Assembly: GCA_947624815.1 (NCBI GenBank)
Contig: CANQME010000004.1
Coordinates: 1 to 55,049 of the forward strand
Length of the DNA stretch: 55,049 nt
Source of the DNA: an uncultured Lachnospiraceae bacterium
GTDB taxonomy: Bacteria > Bacillota > Clostridia > Lachnospirales > Lachnospiraceae
Direction of reading: 5' to 3'
Under the pieces are notes generated by a model. That model was not told the DNA's origin. It was given only the letters and a program-made list of their open reading frames with translations, and did not search any database. Made by a program: the position numbers and the translations under genes. Numbering within the stretch: position 1 is the first letter of the stretch; each line of letters starts with the position of its first letter. Positions 8,639 to 17,571 of this stretch are shown in pieces.

Positions 8639-8684
8639 AAAGTAATGAAAAAGTAAAGCAATCTCCCGCAAAGTATGCTATACT
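8639..8684 (+). promoter_or_regulatory. Extended -10 promoter with two 11-bp-spaced direct repeats
   Basis: An extended -10, TGCTATACT, lies at 8676-8684; the -35 position (8656-8661, AAGCAA) is a poor match. AAAGTAATG at 8639-8647 and AAAGTAAAG at 8650-8658 are direct repeats one helical turn apart, ending over the -35 position. This is the arrangement expected of an OmpR-family activator site, so autoregulation by the downstream regulator is likely. Confidence 0.5.
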
Positions 8685-8711
8685 AAAGGGAAACAAAGGA
8701 GGAACCGTTTC

Positions 8712-9416
8712 ATGTCCCAGATGAATATATTAGTAGTAGACGACGAGCGGGAGATCGCCGATATGGTAGAGATCTACCTGGTCAGCGACGGCTATCGGGT
8801 CTTCAAGGCGAACAACGCCCAGGAGGGTCTGGATATTCTCGATAAGGAGGAGATCCATCTGGTGCTTCTGGACATCATGATGCCCGGTATGGACGGACTG
8901 GAGATGTGCCGCAGGATCCGGGAGACCAGCAATATCCCGATCATCATGATGAGCGCCAAGTCCACGGATCTGGACAAGATTCTGGGACTGGGCACCGGCG
9001 CCGACGATTATGTGACGAAGCCGTTCAACACGCTGGAGCTGACGGCCCGCGTCAAGTCCCAGCTGCGGCGGTACACGCAGCTGAATCCCAACAGCACGAC
9101 CCGCGAGGTGGAGAAGAATGAGATCGCGATCCGGGGACTGGTGATCAATAAGGATAATCACAAGGTCACGGTCTTCGACGAGGAGATCAAGCTGACGCCC
9201 ATTGAGTTCGATATCCTGTATCTGCTGGCGTCGAATCCGGGGAAGGTGTTCAGCACCGACGAGATCTTCGAACGGGTCTGGAACGAGAAGGTCTACGAGG
9301 CCAACAACACGGTCATGGTACATATCCGCCGCCTTCGCGGCAAGATGAAGGAAGATACAAGGGAGAATAAGATCATCACCACAGTGTGGGGGGTAGGATA
9401 CAAAATTGAGAAATGA
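8712..9416 (+). CDS. OmpR/VanR-type response regulator
   Basis: A 234-residue DNA-binding response regulator. The receiver domain (1-120) has the acidic pair Asp10-Asp11, phospho-acceptor Asp54 in LVLLDIMMPGMDG, and the KPF motif with its Lys near residue 104. The C-terminal winged helix (about 140-233) reads KLTPIEFDILYLLASNPGKVFS and ends VWGVGYKIEK. AGGAGG at 8697-8702 supports the ATG at 8712. The partner kinase starts before this gene stops. The next three genes encode a surface membrane protein and an ABC transporter and overlap or closely follow, so these are its likely targets; VanR-like pairs beside ABC genes often answer envelope-active compounds, but the signal here is unknown. Confidence 0.93.
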   Translation: MSQMNILVVDDEREIADMVEIYLVSDGYRVFKANNAQEGLDILDKEEIHLVLLDIMMPGMDGLEMCRRIRETSNIPIIMMSAKSTDLDKILGLGTGADDYVTKPFNTLELTARVKSQLRRYTQLNPNSTTREVEKNEIAIRGLVINKDNHKVTVFDEEIKLTPIEFDILYLLASNPGKVFSTDEIFERVWNEKVYEANNTVMVHIRRLRGKMKEDTRENKIITTVWGVGYKIEK

Positions 9417-10563
9417 TATGAGCCGCAGGTACCATACCCGCGTCATCACCAACATCATTTACAGCGCGCTCCTGGCCTGCCTGGTGGAAGTGTTCGTAGT
9501 CGTGAACCTCTCCATGGTGGGCCGTTATGCCGTTGAGAACGGAAAGGAAGGCAGCCTGCCCGCCATGTTCTATCAGCCGGGCGCTCTTGTTGTGATGCTT
9601 TACCTGCTGTTGGGCGTGGCGGTATTCGCGGTCACATTTCTCTTCCTGCAGCGGGACGCGCTGGAATATATCACGAAGATCTCCGCGGCCATGCAGAATA
9701 TCGCGGCCGGCGATCTGAACACCTCAGTGGAGGTGGTGGGGGACGACGAATTCTCCGTGATGGCTGCCAATATCAACCGGATGGTGGAGGAGATCCGCGA
9801 GCTGATGGACAGGGAGAGGGAGTCGGAGCGGACGAAGAACGAGCTGATCACCAACGTGGCCCACGACCTGCGGACGCCGCTGACCTCCATCATCGGATAC
9901 CTGGAGCTTTTGTCCGGGCCGGTGCAGCTGGAGCCGGAGATGCAGGAGAAGTACATTCATATCACCTACACCAAGGCGAAGCGCCTGCAGAAGCTGATCG
10001 AGGATCTGTTCGGATTCACGAAGCTGAATTACGGCAAGATCTCCATGCGGGTGTCGCAGGTGGATATCATTAAGCTTCTCAGCCAGCTTCTGGAGGAATT
10101 TTATCCGAATTTCATGGAACGGAATCTGTCCTATGAACTGCAGAGCAACGTTCCGTCTCAGGTGATCACCGCCGACGGCAATCTCCTTGCCCGTCTGTTT
10201 GACAATCTTTTGGGAAACGCGATCAAATACGGCGCCGAGGGGAAGAAGATCCTGGTGAAGGTCCACTCCGACGGAGAGTTTGTTACCGTGTCGGTGACGA
10301 ATTACGGTTATGTGATTCCGCAGGAGGAGCTTCCGCTCCTGTTTGAGAAATTCTACCGGGTGGAGCAGTCCCGTTCCACCAACACCGGCGGCACCGGCCT
10401 GGGACTGGCCATCGCCAAGAACATCGTGGACATGCACGGCGGGACCATCGGGGTGACCAGCGATTTGAACGGCACGGTGTTCACGGTGAAGCTGCAGGTG
10501 AATTTCGATATCAATAAGGAGCATTTCGGAAGTCCGGGGGACGGTCATGAATATGAGATGTAG
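9406..10563 (+). CDS. Sensor histidine kinase (HAMP-HisKA-HATPase)
   Basis: A 385-residue membrane kinase paired with the preceding regulator. Two transmembrane helices (about 13-35 and 58-82) flank a very short external loop of some 25 residues, so it probably senses within or near the membrane. HAMP follows to about 135; the phospho-accepting His153 is in VAHDLRTPLTSIIGYLELL; ATP-binding boxes follow, with the N box around GNAIKYG and the G box GGTGLGLAIAKNIV. The likely start is TTG at 9406, overlapping the regulator's stop and 7 bases after TAGGA; ATG at 9418 is the alternative. Its end overlaps the start of the 845-residue protein by 17 bp. Confidence 0.93.
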   Translation: MRNDMSRRYHTRVITNIIYSALLACLVEVFVVVNLSMVGRYAVENGKEGSLPAMFYQPGALVVMLYLLLGVAVFAVTFLFLQRDALEYITKISAAMQNIAAGDLNTSVEVVGDDEFSVMAANINRMVEEIRELMDRERESERTKNELITNVAHDLRTPLTSIIGYLELLSGPVQLEPEMQEKYIHITYTKAKRLQKLIEDLFGFTKLNYGKISMRVSQVDIIKLLSQLLEEFYPNFMERNLSYELQSNVPSQVITADGNLLARLFDNLLGNAIKYGAEGKKILVKVHSDGEFVTVSVTNYGYVIPQEELPLLFEKFYRVEQSRSTNTGGTGLGLAIAKNIVDMHGGTIGVTSDLNGTVFTVKLQVNFDINKEHFGSPGDGHEYEM

Positions 10564-13084
10564 ATTATTTGCAGGGCCCATACTGTGTATGATGGCCCTG
10601 TCGGTCGTGTTAACGGTATATGGAACGGAGCAGGCCGGGCCTGCCTCTGAGACGTCGTCCGTAACGGCGGCTTCGGCCGGGGATGAGAGCGGCGCGGCTC
10701 TGTCTGCCGCCGGCAGGGGACTTTCCATGGACGTGACCTACGGTTATGACGACCACGCCAAGGGAGGCAGATACATGCCGGTGGACGTGACCGTTTCCAA
10801 CCGGAGCGGAGAAGACTTTACGGGAACCCTGAAGCTTCTGACCATGGAGTCGGATTATGATATCTACTGCTATGAATATCCGGTGACGGTGCCCGCGTCC
10901 GGGGGAGCCGGACAGTCGGACGGCGGCGGAGCGCCTGCGGTTCTCCACAAGCATGTTTATGTCCCCATGGGCAACCGCGCGGACCGGATGTTTGTCAGTC
11001 TGACGGACGAAGAGAACAGGCTGGTTCTTCACGAGAGGGAGGAACTGGATTTCAGCGTGGATATGCCGGAGCTGTTCATCGGGACGCTGACGGATTCGCC
11101 GGAGCTTTTGGCCGCCTGGGACGGCGTCGGCGTGGATTACAGCATGCTCCGGACGCAGGTGGTCGACTTTGACACGCAGACATTTCCGGCGGATGAGATG
11201 GGTCTGGATATGATCGATGTGCTCCTGATCAGCAATTTCCGGATCCGGGATCTCTCCGCGGAGCAGAGCCAGGTTCTGGTGGAATGGGTCCGTAGCGGCG
11301 GCACCATGATCCTGGGAACCGGCGAGCGGGCGGACGACACGCTGGGGCGGTTCGCACCGGAGCTTTTAGAGGAATCCTATGACCCTCCGGTGACACGCGA
11401 GGTGGATATGGGAGACCGGTACGCCCAGGAGAGCCCGGACGACGCGACGCTTACGATCCCGTGCCTGGAGTTTTCCTTATCCGGCGGGGACGTGCTTTTT
11501 GCCGACGAGCAGCAGGCGCTGGTGGCGTCGGTGTCCTACGGCAGAGGCACGATCGCCGTGGCGGCCTATGATTTCGCCGATATCTCCGGGTTCTGCAGCC
11601 GGAACCCGTCGTATCTGGACGATCTGCTGACGGCGGTGCTGGGCGAGACCAGACTGGCGGAGCTGGCCCAGGAGGTCTACAGCGGCAACTCGGACCGGTA
11701 CTGGTCGGTCCGCAATATGATCAATACGGGCAACGTCCGCCAGCTGCCGAATTTGAATCTCTATACGCTTGAGCTGGTCATCTATCTGCTGCTGGCCGGT
11801 CTGGTGGTCTATATCTTCCTGAAACAGAGGGATCTGACGGATTACTACCGCAGAACGGTGGTGGTGCTGTCGTTTCTGTTTACGGGGATCATCTATTTCA
11901 TGGGCAGCCGGACCCGGATCACCGGGACGTTTTATACCTACGCCCAGTTCCTTGAGACGACGTTCGATTCGGTCAGCGAGACGTCCTATGTCAATATCCG
12001 CGCGCCCTATAACCGGCCCTATCAGGCCAGGGTGCCGTCGGGCTATTCGATCAAGCCCATAACGAGAAGCTTTTACAGCGAGGAGAGCACGCCCCGCTTC
12101 ACCGGCAGCGAATCGCCGGTGGTGGATCTGAGCTACGGCCCGGAGGAGACTGTGGTCTCCATTCAGGGAGTGCCGGCGTTTGAGCCGCGGTATTTCCAGC
12201 TGAACAAGGTGACGGAGAATACGCAGATGATCGGGTTCGACGGGGAGCTGGAGACCGACGGAGGCACGCTCAGCGGAAGCGTCACCAACCGGTTCCAGAA
12301 GACGGTCCGCGACTGCGCGCTTCTGTTCAACAGCAGGCTGATCCGGCTGGGCGATATGGAGCCGGGCCAGACGGTGGAGCTGGACGGCCTGGAAGCCCTG
12401 GAATATCCGTGGAACGCGTCCTATCCGGTGGCCGCGTACCTGTCAGGCGAGAGCGGGTTTGAGCCGGACATCAGCAATGAGGAATACGTGAGGGCGTCGG
12501 AGAAATCCGACATGCTCAGCTTCTATCTGGACAATCATATGCCGTATTTTACGATCCCTAGCGCCAGAGTCGTGGGGTTTATCGAGGCGGAGGACGCGGA
12601 TGGTGGCGCGATGGCGCGGCGGGACGGCGACGGCATAACCATCGTGTCCTCGTCGGTGGCGGTCTATTCCAGCGATGAGACGGTGCTTTACCGGTCCGGA
12701 CTTGTGAAGACGCCGCGGGTGCTGGGCGGAAGCTATGATGCGGAGGCGAACGTCCTTTACGGCATTGATCCGGTGACGCTGGAGTATTCCTTCGGCACGG
12801 ACGTGCAGGTGGAGGAACTGGATTTTGATTACGTTTCCGAGGTATTTACGGAGCAGAACGGCAGCGATATGGCCGTCTTTACGGGGAATATCTATTTTTA
12901 CAATCATCTGACCGGCGTATACGACCGGATGGATCCGGAGAAAACGGAATACGGCGCCCATGAGCTGCTGCCGTATCTGACGGACGACAACCGGATCACG
13001 GTCCGCTATGTCTATGACAATATCAATCAGTATAACTGGAACATCCTGCTTCCGATGCTGAATATCGTGGGAAGAGAGTACTGA
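10547..13084 (+). CDS. Large surface membrane protein with a glutamine-amidotransferase-like fold, ABC-associated
   Basis: An 845-residue protein I cannot name. Residues 1-27 are a signal peptide or anchor. A beta-rich domain (about 50-170) is followed by a segment resembling the class I glutamine-amidotransferase-like fold found in other membrane proteins (about 190-360; DVLLISNF and VLVEWVRSGGTMILGTG), without an obvious catalytic Cys. Two adjacent transmembrane helices lie near 405-425 and 440-457, and the remaining 380 residues are beta-rich and presumably external. It sits between a two-component system and an ABC ATPase/permease pair, with only 56 bp to the ATPase. Arrangement recalls GldG-type auxiliary proteins of ABC-2 exporters; it may be an accessory substrate-handling subunit. 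Function inferred from context only. Confidence 0.7.
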   Translation: MNMRCRLFAGPILCMMALSVVLTVYGTEQAGPASETSSVTAASAGDESGAALSAAGRGLSMDVTYGYDDHAKGGRYMPVDVTVSNRSGEDFTGTLKLLTMESDYDIYCYEYPVTVPASGGAGQSDGGGAPAVLHKHVYVPMGNRADRMFVSLTDEENRLVLHEREELDFSVDMPELFIGTLTDSPELLAAWDGVGVDYSMLRTQVVDFDTQTFPADEMGLDMIDVLLISNFRIRDLSAEQSQVLVEWVRSGGTMILGTGERADDTLGRFAPELLEESYDPPVTREVDMGDRYAQESPDDATLTIPCLEFSLSGGDVLFADEQQALVASVSYGRGTIAVAAYDFADISGFCSRNPSYLDDLLTAVLGETRLAELAQEVYSGNSDRYWSVRNMINTGNVRQLPNLNLYTLELVIYLLLAGLVVYIFLKQRDLTDYYRRTVVVLSFLFTGIIYFMGSRTRITGTFYTYAQFLETTFDSVSETSYVNIRAPYNRPYQARVPSGYSIKPITRSFYSEESTPRFTGSESPVVDLSYGPEETVVSIQGVPAFEPRYFQLNKVTENTQMIGFDGELETDGGTLSGSVTNRFQKTVRDCALLFNSRLIRLGDMEPGQTVELDGLEALEYPWNASYPVAAYLSGESGFEPDISNEEYVRASEKSDMLSFYLDNHMPYFTIPSARVVGFIEAEDADGGAMARRDGDGITIVSSSVAVYSSDETVLYRSGLVKTPRVLGGSYDAEANVLYGIDPVTLEYSFGTDVQVEELDFDYVSEVFTEQNGSDMAVFTGNIYFYNHLTGVYDRMDPEKTEYGAHELLPYLTDDNRITVRYVYDNINQYNWNILLPMLNIVGREY

Positions 13085-13146
13085 TCTTCGGAGACGGGCC
13101 GGCCGCGGCGCCGGCGGGACGTACCGATCGCGGGGAGGAATTGCGG

Positions 13147-14097
13147 ATGCTGCGAATTGAGAATCTGAAAAAGGTCTTCGGCCGCACGGTGGCTCTGGAC
13201 GGACTGAACATGACGGTGGAGCAGGGGGCGCTCTACGGCTTCGTGGGGCCCAACGGAGCCGGCAAGACCACGACGATCAAGACCATCATCGGTCTTCTGG
13301 CGCCGGATGAGGGCCGGGTGCTGGTCAATGACATCGACGTGGCGAGGGAGCCCGGCCGCGTCATGGCCCGGATCGGCTATGTGCCGGACGCCTTCGGCGT
13401 CTACGATAATCTGAAGGTATCGGAATATATGGAGTTCTTCGCATCCTGCTACGGCCTTACGGGGCTGAAGGCGAGGAAGCGTGGACAGATGCTTCTGGAG
13501 CAGGTGGGACTGGACGACAAGGCGGATTTCTATGTGGAGGGACTTTCGCGGGGCATGCAGCAGCGGCTCTGCCTGGCGCGGGCGCTGATCCATAACCCGC
13601 CGGTGCTGATCATGGACGAGCCGACGGCGGGACTGGACCCGCGGACCCGGTACGAATTCAAGGAAATCCTGAAGGAGCTGCAGAATCAGGGGAAGACGAT
13701 CCTGATCAGCTCCCATATTCTGCCGGAGCTGGCGGAGATCTGTACGGATATCGGCGTCGTGGACCAGGGCCGGATGGTGTTCGAGGGAACGATGGAGGAG
13801 ATCCTGGCGCAGATCAATGTGGCCAGTCCCCTTCTGATCTCCGTGAGCGGGAGCCAGAAGGAGGCCCTTGCGATCCTGCGGGACCACCCGGAGGTAGAGA
13901 CGATCACGATCCGCGACGAGGATATCGTGGTCGGATTCTCCGGCGATAAAAGAGACGAGGGCGCGCTGCTTAAGCAGCTGGTCGACGCAGGCGTGAAGGT
14001 CTACGGGTTCGTGCGGGAGCGCGGGAATCTGGAATCCGTATTCATGCAGATCACGGATCACAGCGACGAGGAGGTGGTACTGATCCATGAGGATTAA
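13147..14097 (+). CDS. ABC transporter ATP-binding protein (ABC-2 exporter type)
   Basis: A 316-residue ATPase that should energise the adjacent permease. Walker A GPNGAGKT (about 38-45), Q-loop region, signature LSRGMQQRL, Walker B VLIMDEPT and the switch His in LISSHILPE are all intact. The C-terminal 95 residues form the extra domain common in Nat/CcmA-like ATPases. I start at ATG 13147 because GGAGG at 13134-13138 is 8 bases away, whereas TTG at 13141 would be only 2 bases from it. The stop overlaps the permease start by 11 bp, so the pair is translationally coupled. Confidence 0.93.
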   Translation: MLRIENLKKVFGRTVALDGLNMTVEQGALYGFVGPNGAGKTTTIKTIIGLLAPDEGRVLVNDIDVAREPGRVMARIGYVPDAFGVYDNLKVSEYMEFFASCYGLTGLKARKRGQMLLEQVGLDDKADFYVEGLSRGMQQRLCLARALIHNPPVLIMDEPTAGLDPRTRYEFKEILKELQNQGKTILISSHILPELAEICTDIGVVDQGRMVFEGTMEEILAQINVASPLLISVSGSQKEALAILRDHPEVETITIRDEDIVVGFSGDKRDEGALLKQLVDAGVKVYGFVRERGNLESVFMQITDHSDEEVVLIHED

Positions 14098-14965
14098 TCC
14101 GATCTGGAGGCAGGAGAGCCGGGCGGGAGCCAGGTCCTTTAAGCTTCCGCTGATCATTCTGGGCTTTAACTCCGTTCTGGCGGTCGTGGCGCTTCTCTAT
14201 ATGTACTCGATGATCGCCCAGGTGCGCCTGACGGCGGAGATCCAGTATACCAGCTTCCTGGGGCTTTACAGCTTCGTGGCGACGATGGAGTTCGTGCTGC
14301 TTCTGTTCATCATCCCCGGCCTGACGGCGGGGGCCATCAGCGGGGAGAGGGAAAGGCAGACCCTGGATCTGATGCTGACGACGAAGCTGAAGCCGTCGGA
14401 TATCGTGCTGGGCAAGCTGGCGCAGGGGCTTTCGACCGTATTCCTGCTGATCGTGTCCAGCTTCCCGATCCTGGGACTGGTCTTTATCTACGGCGGCGTG
14501 ACCGTGGCGGACGTGGGACTTCTGCTTCTGTGCTATGTGGTGACCGCGGTGCTTCTGGGAAGCGCCGGACTGTTCTGCTCTGCCGCCATGCGGCGGTCCA
14601 CGATGGCGACGGTGGCCGCGTACCTGGTGGTGGTGATCTTAAACGCCGGCACGCTGGTGGTCAATTATCTGGCGGTCGGCCTTGGAGCGATCACCTCTTC
14701 GGGAGGAAGCGCGGCGGGATGGCCGATGTATCTGCTCCTGTGGAATCCGGCGGCCACGTTCCAGTCGCTTCTGAGCAGTCAGATGGGCAGCGAAAGCGGG
14801 CTGGCACCTCTGTTTCCGCAGCTGGAGCGGATCGCGGAAATGGGGCTGATCGGCCGCTACTGGCGGCCGGCCAGCATGGCGGTGCAGCTACTGACGGCGG
14901 CGGCGTTTCTGTGGGGCGCGGTCCGGAAGACGAAGCCGGCGAAGCAGAACGGCAGGCGAAGGTAA
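14087..14965 (+). CDS. ABC-2 type transporter permease
   Basis: A 292-residue integral membrane protein with about six transmembrane helices, beginning with a short cytoplasmic tail (RINPIWRQESRAGARSFK) and a first helix at about 22-45. The segment GAISGERERQTLDLMLTTKLKPSDIVLGKL is the typical cytoplasmic coupling region of ABC-2 permeases. GAGGAGGTGG precedes the ATG at 14087. With the ATPase and the 845-residue protein it forms a putative exporter under the VanR/VanS-like pair. Substrate unknown. Confidence 0.9.
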   Translation: MRINPIWRQESRAGARSFKLPLIILGFNSVLAVVALLYMYSMIAQVRLTAEIQYTSFLGLYSFVATMEFVLLLFIIPGLTAGAISGERERQTLDLMLTTKLKPSDIVLGKLAQGLSTVFLLIVSSFPILGLVFIYGGVTVADVGLLLLCYVVTAVLLGSAGLFCSAAMRRSTMATVAAYLVVVILNAGTLVVNYLAVGLGAITSSGGSAAGWPMYLLLWNPAATFQSLLSSQMGSESGLAPLFPQLERIAEMGLIGRYWRPASMAVQLLTAAAFLWGAVRKTKPAKQNGRRR

Positions 14966-15031
14966 CAAGCCGTCCCGGACGGAACGGACAGGCCGGCCGG
15001 CTGGGCTGCGCGAACTGCCGTGTGGTAGTGC

Positions 15032-15060
15032 TTGCACTTTATGGCATATTTTGGTATGAT
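15032..15060 (+). promoter_or_regulatory. Promoter of the SPFH module
   Basis: TTGCAC at 15032-15037 and TATGAT at 15055-15060 are spaced by 17 bp; transcription would start near 15067, about 50 bases before the SPFH gene. It is the last convincing promoter seen before the glycan locus. Confidence 0.7.
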
Positions 15061-15115
15061 GGTCATATATGGTTTGCGGCAGGGATCCTGATCGTTTGAC
15101 AAGGAGGAGAGAAGA

Positions 15116-16393
15116 ATGGGAATCATCAAGGCTGTAGCATCCGCAGTGGGCGGCGCGCTGGCTGACCAGTGGCTGGAGGTCATCGAGGCGGACAACATGG
15201 GCGACCAGACCGTATTCACGAGAGGGGTTGCGGTACGGAAGGGCTCGAACACGAAGGGCACACAGAACACGGTATCCAACGGATCCGTGATCCATGTCTA
15301 TCCGAACCAGTTCATGATGTTGGTGGACGGGGGCAAGGTCGTGGACTACACGGCGGAGGAAGGCTATTACACCGTGAACAATTCCGCCATGCCGTCCCTG
15401 TTCAACGGCCAGTTCGGCGACGCGCTGAAGGAATCCTTCAACCGCATTAAGTACGGCGGCGTGACCCCGGTCTCCCAGAAGGTATATTATGTGAACCTTC
15501 AGGAGATCAAGGGCATCAAGTTCGGCACCCGCAATCCGATCAACTATTTCGATACCTTTTACAATTCCGAGCTGTTTTTGCGGGCGCACGGAACGTATTC
15601 CATCAAGATCACCGATCCGCTCCTGTTCTATGCGGAGGTGATCCCGAAGAACGAGGATAAGGTGGAGATCGACTCCATCAACGAGCAGTATCTGGACGAA
15701 TTCCTGGAGGCGCTGCAGTCGTCGATCAACCAGATGTCCGCCGACGGGACCCGTATCTCCTTCGTGTCCTCCAAGGCCCGCGAGCTGGGCAGATATATGG
15801 CGGATACCCTGGACGAGGACTGGAAGCGGATGCGCGGCATCGAGATCCAGTCGGTGGGTCTGGCCAGCGTTTCCTATGACGAGGAATCCCAGAAGCTCAT
15901 CAACATGCGCAATCAGGGCGCGATGCTCAGCGACCCGTCGGTGCGCGAGGGCTATGTCCAGGGAGCGGTGGCCCGCGGCATGGAAGCCGCCGGCTCCAAC
16001 GCCAACGGAGCCATGGCCGGATTCATGGGCATGGGTATGGGTATGAACGCGGGCGGCGGATTCATGGGCGCGGCGTCCGCCTCCAATATGCAGCAGATGC
16101 AGATGCAGCAGGGAGCTGCCCGGGCAGCGGCAGCCCAGCCGGCCGGCGCACAGGCCGGAAGCTGGACGTGCAGCTGCGGAGCCGTGAATACCGGCAAGTT
16201 CTGCAGCCAGTGCGGCAAGCCTGCTCCGGCGCCTGCCGGAAGCTGGACGTGCAGCTGCGGTACGGTGAATACCGGCAAGTTCTGCAGCGAGTGCGGCAAG
16301 CCGGCCCCGGCTCCGACCGGAAGCTGGACGTGCAGCTGCGGTGCGGTGAACACCGGCAGGTTCTGCAGCGAATGCGGCAAGCCCAGGCCGTGA
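15116..16393 (+). CDS. ydjI: SPFH-domain protein with three C-terminal zinc ribbons (YdjI-like)
   Basis: A 425-residue flotillin-like scaffold of the type often annotated as virion core protein. The SPFH region spans about residues 15-285. A Gly/Ala/Met-rich linker (about 287-345) then leads to three 27-residue zinc ribbons, each with the pattern WTCSCG(A/T)VNTG(K/R)FCSxCGKP, giving four cysteines apiece. No transmembrane segment is present, so recruitment to the membrane by partners is likely. In Bacillus subtilis the YdjG/YdjH membrane pair recruits YdjI under envelope stress, and genes matching both follow directly here; pspA, which heads that operon in Bacillus, is not in the window. RBS AAGGAGGAG precedes ATG 15116. 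Confidence 0.88.
   Translation: MGIIKAVASAVGGALADQWLEVIEADNMGDQTVFTRGVAVRKGSNTKGTQNTVSNGSVIHVYPNQFMMLVDGGKVVDYTAEEGYYTVNNSAMPSLFNGQFGDALKESFNRIKYGGVTPVSQKVYYVNLQEIKGIKFGTRNPINYFDTFYNSELFLRAHGTYSIKITDPLLFYAEVIPKNEDKVEIDSINEQYLDEFLEALQSSINQMSADGTRISFVSSKARELGRYMADTLDEDWKRMRGIEIQSVGLASVSYDEESQKLINMRNQGAMLSDPSVREGYVQGAVARGMEAAGSNANGAMAGFMGMGMGMNAGGGFMGAASASNMQQMQMQQGAARAAAAQPAGAQAGSWTCSCGAVNTGKFCSQCGKPAPAPAGSWTCSCGTVNTGKFCSECGKPAPAPTGSWTCSCGAVNTGRFCSECGKPRP
16157..16393 (+). repeat. Three 81-bp in-frame tandem repeats encoding zinc ribbons
   Basis: Units begin at 16157, 16238 and 16319 with period 81 bp; the third ends with the gene. The opening GGAAGCTGGACGTGCAGCTG is identical in all three copies and most differences are single or synonymous changes, which suggests recent duplication or ongoing homogenisation. 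Confidence 0.9.
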
Positions 16394-16437
16394 ACCGGAT
16401 CCGAAGATGAGAAAGAGATTTCAGCCGGAGAATCGAT

Positions 16438-17571
16438 ATGGCGACGATAACATTCAAATGTCCTAATTGCGGAGGCGGGCTCCAGTTTGATCCCGCCTCT
16501 CAGAAGTATAAATGTGAATACTGCCTGTCTGTGTTCACGCAGGCGGAGCTTGAGCAGCTGCAGCCGGATGAAGCCGGAGACCAGAGCGCGCCGGACGCCG
16601 GTGCGGGTGCCGGATCCGGAACCGGCGATATGCGGATGGGCCGCACGGAAGCTGCCGGCAGACAGCCCGCCGGACAGAAGAACGGCGGCGGTGAGCAGGC
16701 GGTCGTCTATACCTGCCCCAGCTGCGGCGCGGAGATCGTAACCGACGAGACGACGGCCGCCACCTTCTGCTTCTACTGCCACAATCCGGTCGTCCTGCAG
16801 GGGCGCCTGGACGGCGCCTATGAGCCGGACTATGTCCTGCCCTTCGCGCTTGACAGGGCGAAGGCCAGGGAGATCTTTCTGGGATGGCTGAAGAAGAAGA
16901 AATTTGTTCCCAGATCCTTCTATTCTGAGGAACAGATCGAGAAGATGACGGGCGTCTATTTCCCGTACTGGACATACAGCTGCCAGGTGGACGGGCATCT
17001 GGAGGCCGAGGGCACGAAGGAGAGCCGTTCCTGGGTCCAGGGCTCCACCAGATATACGGAGAATCAGCGGTATCAGATCGTCCGCGACGGCCAGATGGAC
17101 GTGGAGCATGTGACCCGCAACGCCCTTAAGAAGGCGGACCGGAAGCTGGTGGAGGGCGTTATGCCCTTTGAGATGAAGGATATCCGGCCGTTTTCCATGG
17201 GGTATCTGTCCGGGTTCATGGCGGAGAAACGGGATATCGAGCACGGGGAGTTCGACCGTGAGGTGGAGGAGGAGGTCCGCTCCTACGCCGCTTCCAGTCT
17301 GGCGGCCAGCGTGGACGGGTATTCCAATGTGAAGATCCATTCCCAGCAGACGGACCTGAAGAACGGCCGGTGGAATTATGCGCTGATGCCCGTGTGGACG
17401 CTGACCTATAAGGATGGCGGGAGCGGGAAGATCTACTATTTCGCCTGCAACGGCCAGACCGGCAAGGTATGCGGGAAGCTGCCCCTGGACAGGGGGAAGC
17501 TGGCGGCCTTTTTCGCGGAGATTTTCGTGCCGCTGTTTGTGGTGCTGATGATCGTGGGGTATTTTCTATGA
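16438..17571 (+). CDS. ydjG: Double zinc-ribbon membrane-anchored protein (YdjG-like)
   Basis: A 377-residue protein with a TFIIB-like zinc ribbon at the N-terminus (FKCPNCGG, then KCEYC near residue 25) and a second ribbon near 90-115 (YTCPSCGAE, then FCFYC), separated by an acidic Gly/Ala-rich linker. A folded region (about 120-340) follows, and the last 22 residues (AAFFAEIFVPLFVVLMIVGYF) form a single C-terminal transmembrane helix. It resembles Bacillus YdjG, which with YdjH forms a membrane receptor for the SPFH protein YdjI. It lies 44 bp after the SPFH gene and overlaps the TPM gene in an ATGA junction. Not a helicase, despite a common misannotation of this family. Confidence 0.82.
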   Translation: MATITFKCPNCGGGLQFDPASQKYKCEYCLSVFTQAELEQLQPDEAGDQSAPDAGAGAGSGTGDMRMGRTEAAGRQPAGQKNGGGEQAVVYTCPSCGAEIVTDETTAATFCFYCHNPVVLQGRLDGAYEPDYVLPFALDRAKAREIFLGWLKKKKFVPRSFYSEEQIEKMTGVYFPYWTYSCQVDGHLEAEGTKESRSWVQGSTRYTENQRYQIVRDGQMDVEHVTRNALKKADRKLVEGVMPFEMKDIRPFSMGYLSGFMAEKRDIEHGEFDREVEEEVRSYAASSLAASVDGYSNVKIHSQQTDLKNGRWNYALMPVWTLTYKDGGSGKIYYFACNGQTGKVCGKLPLDRGKLAAFFAEIFVPLFVVLMIVGYFL

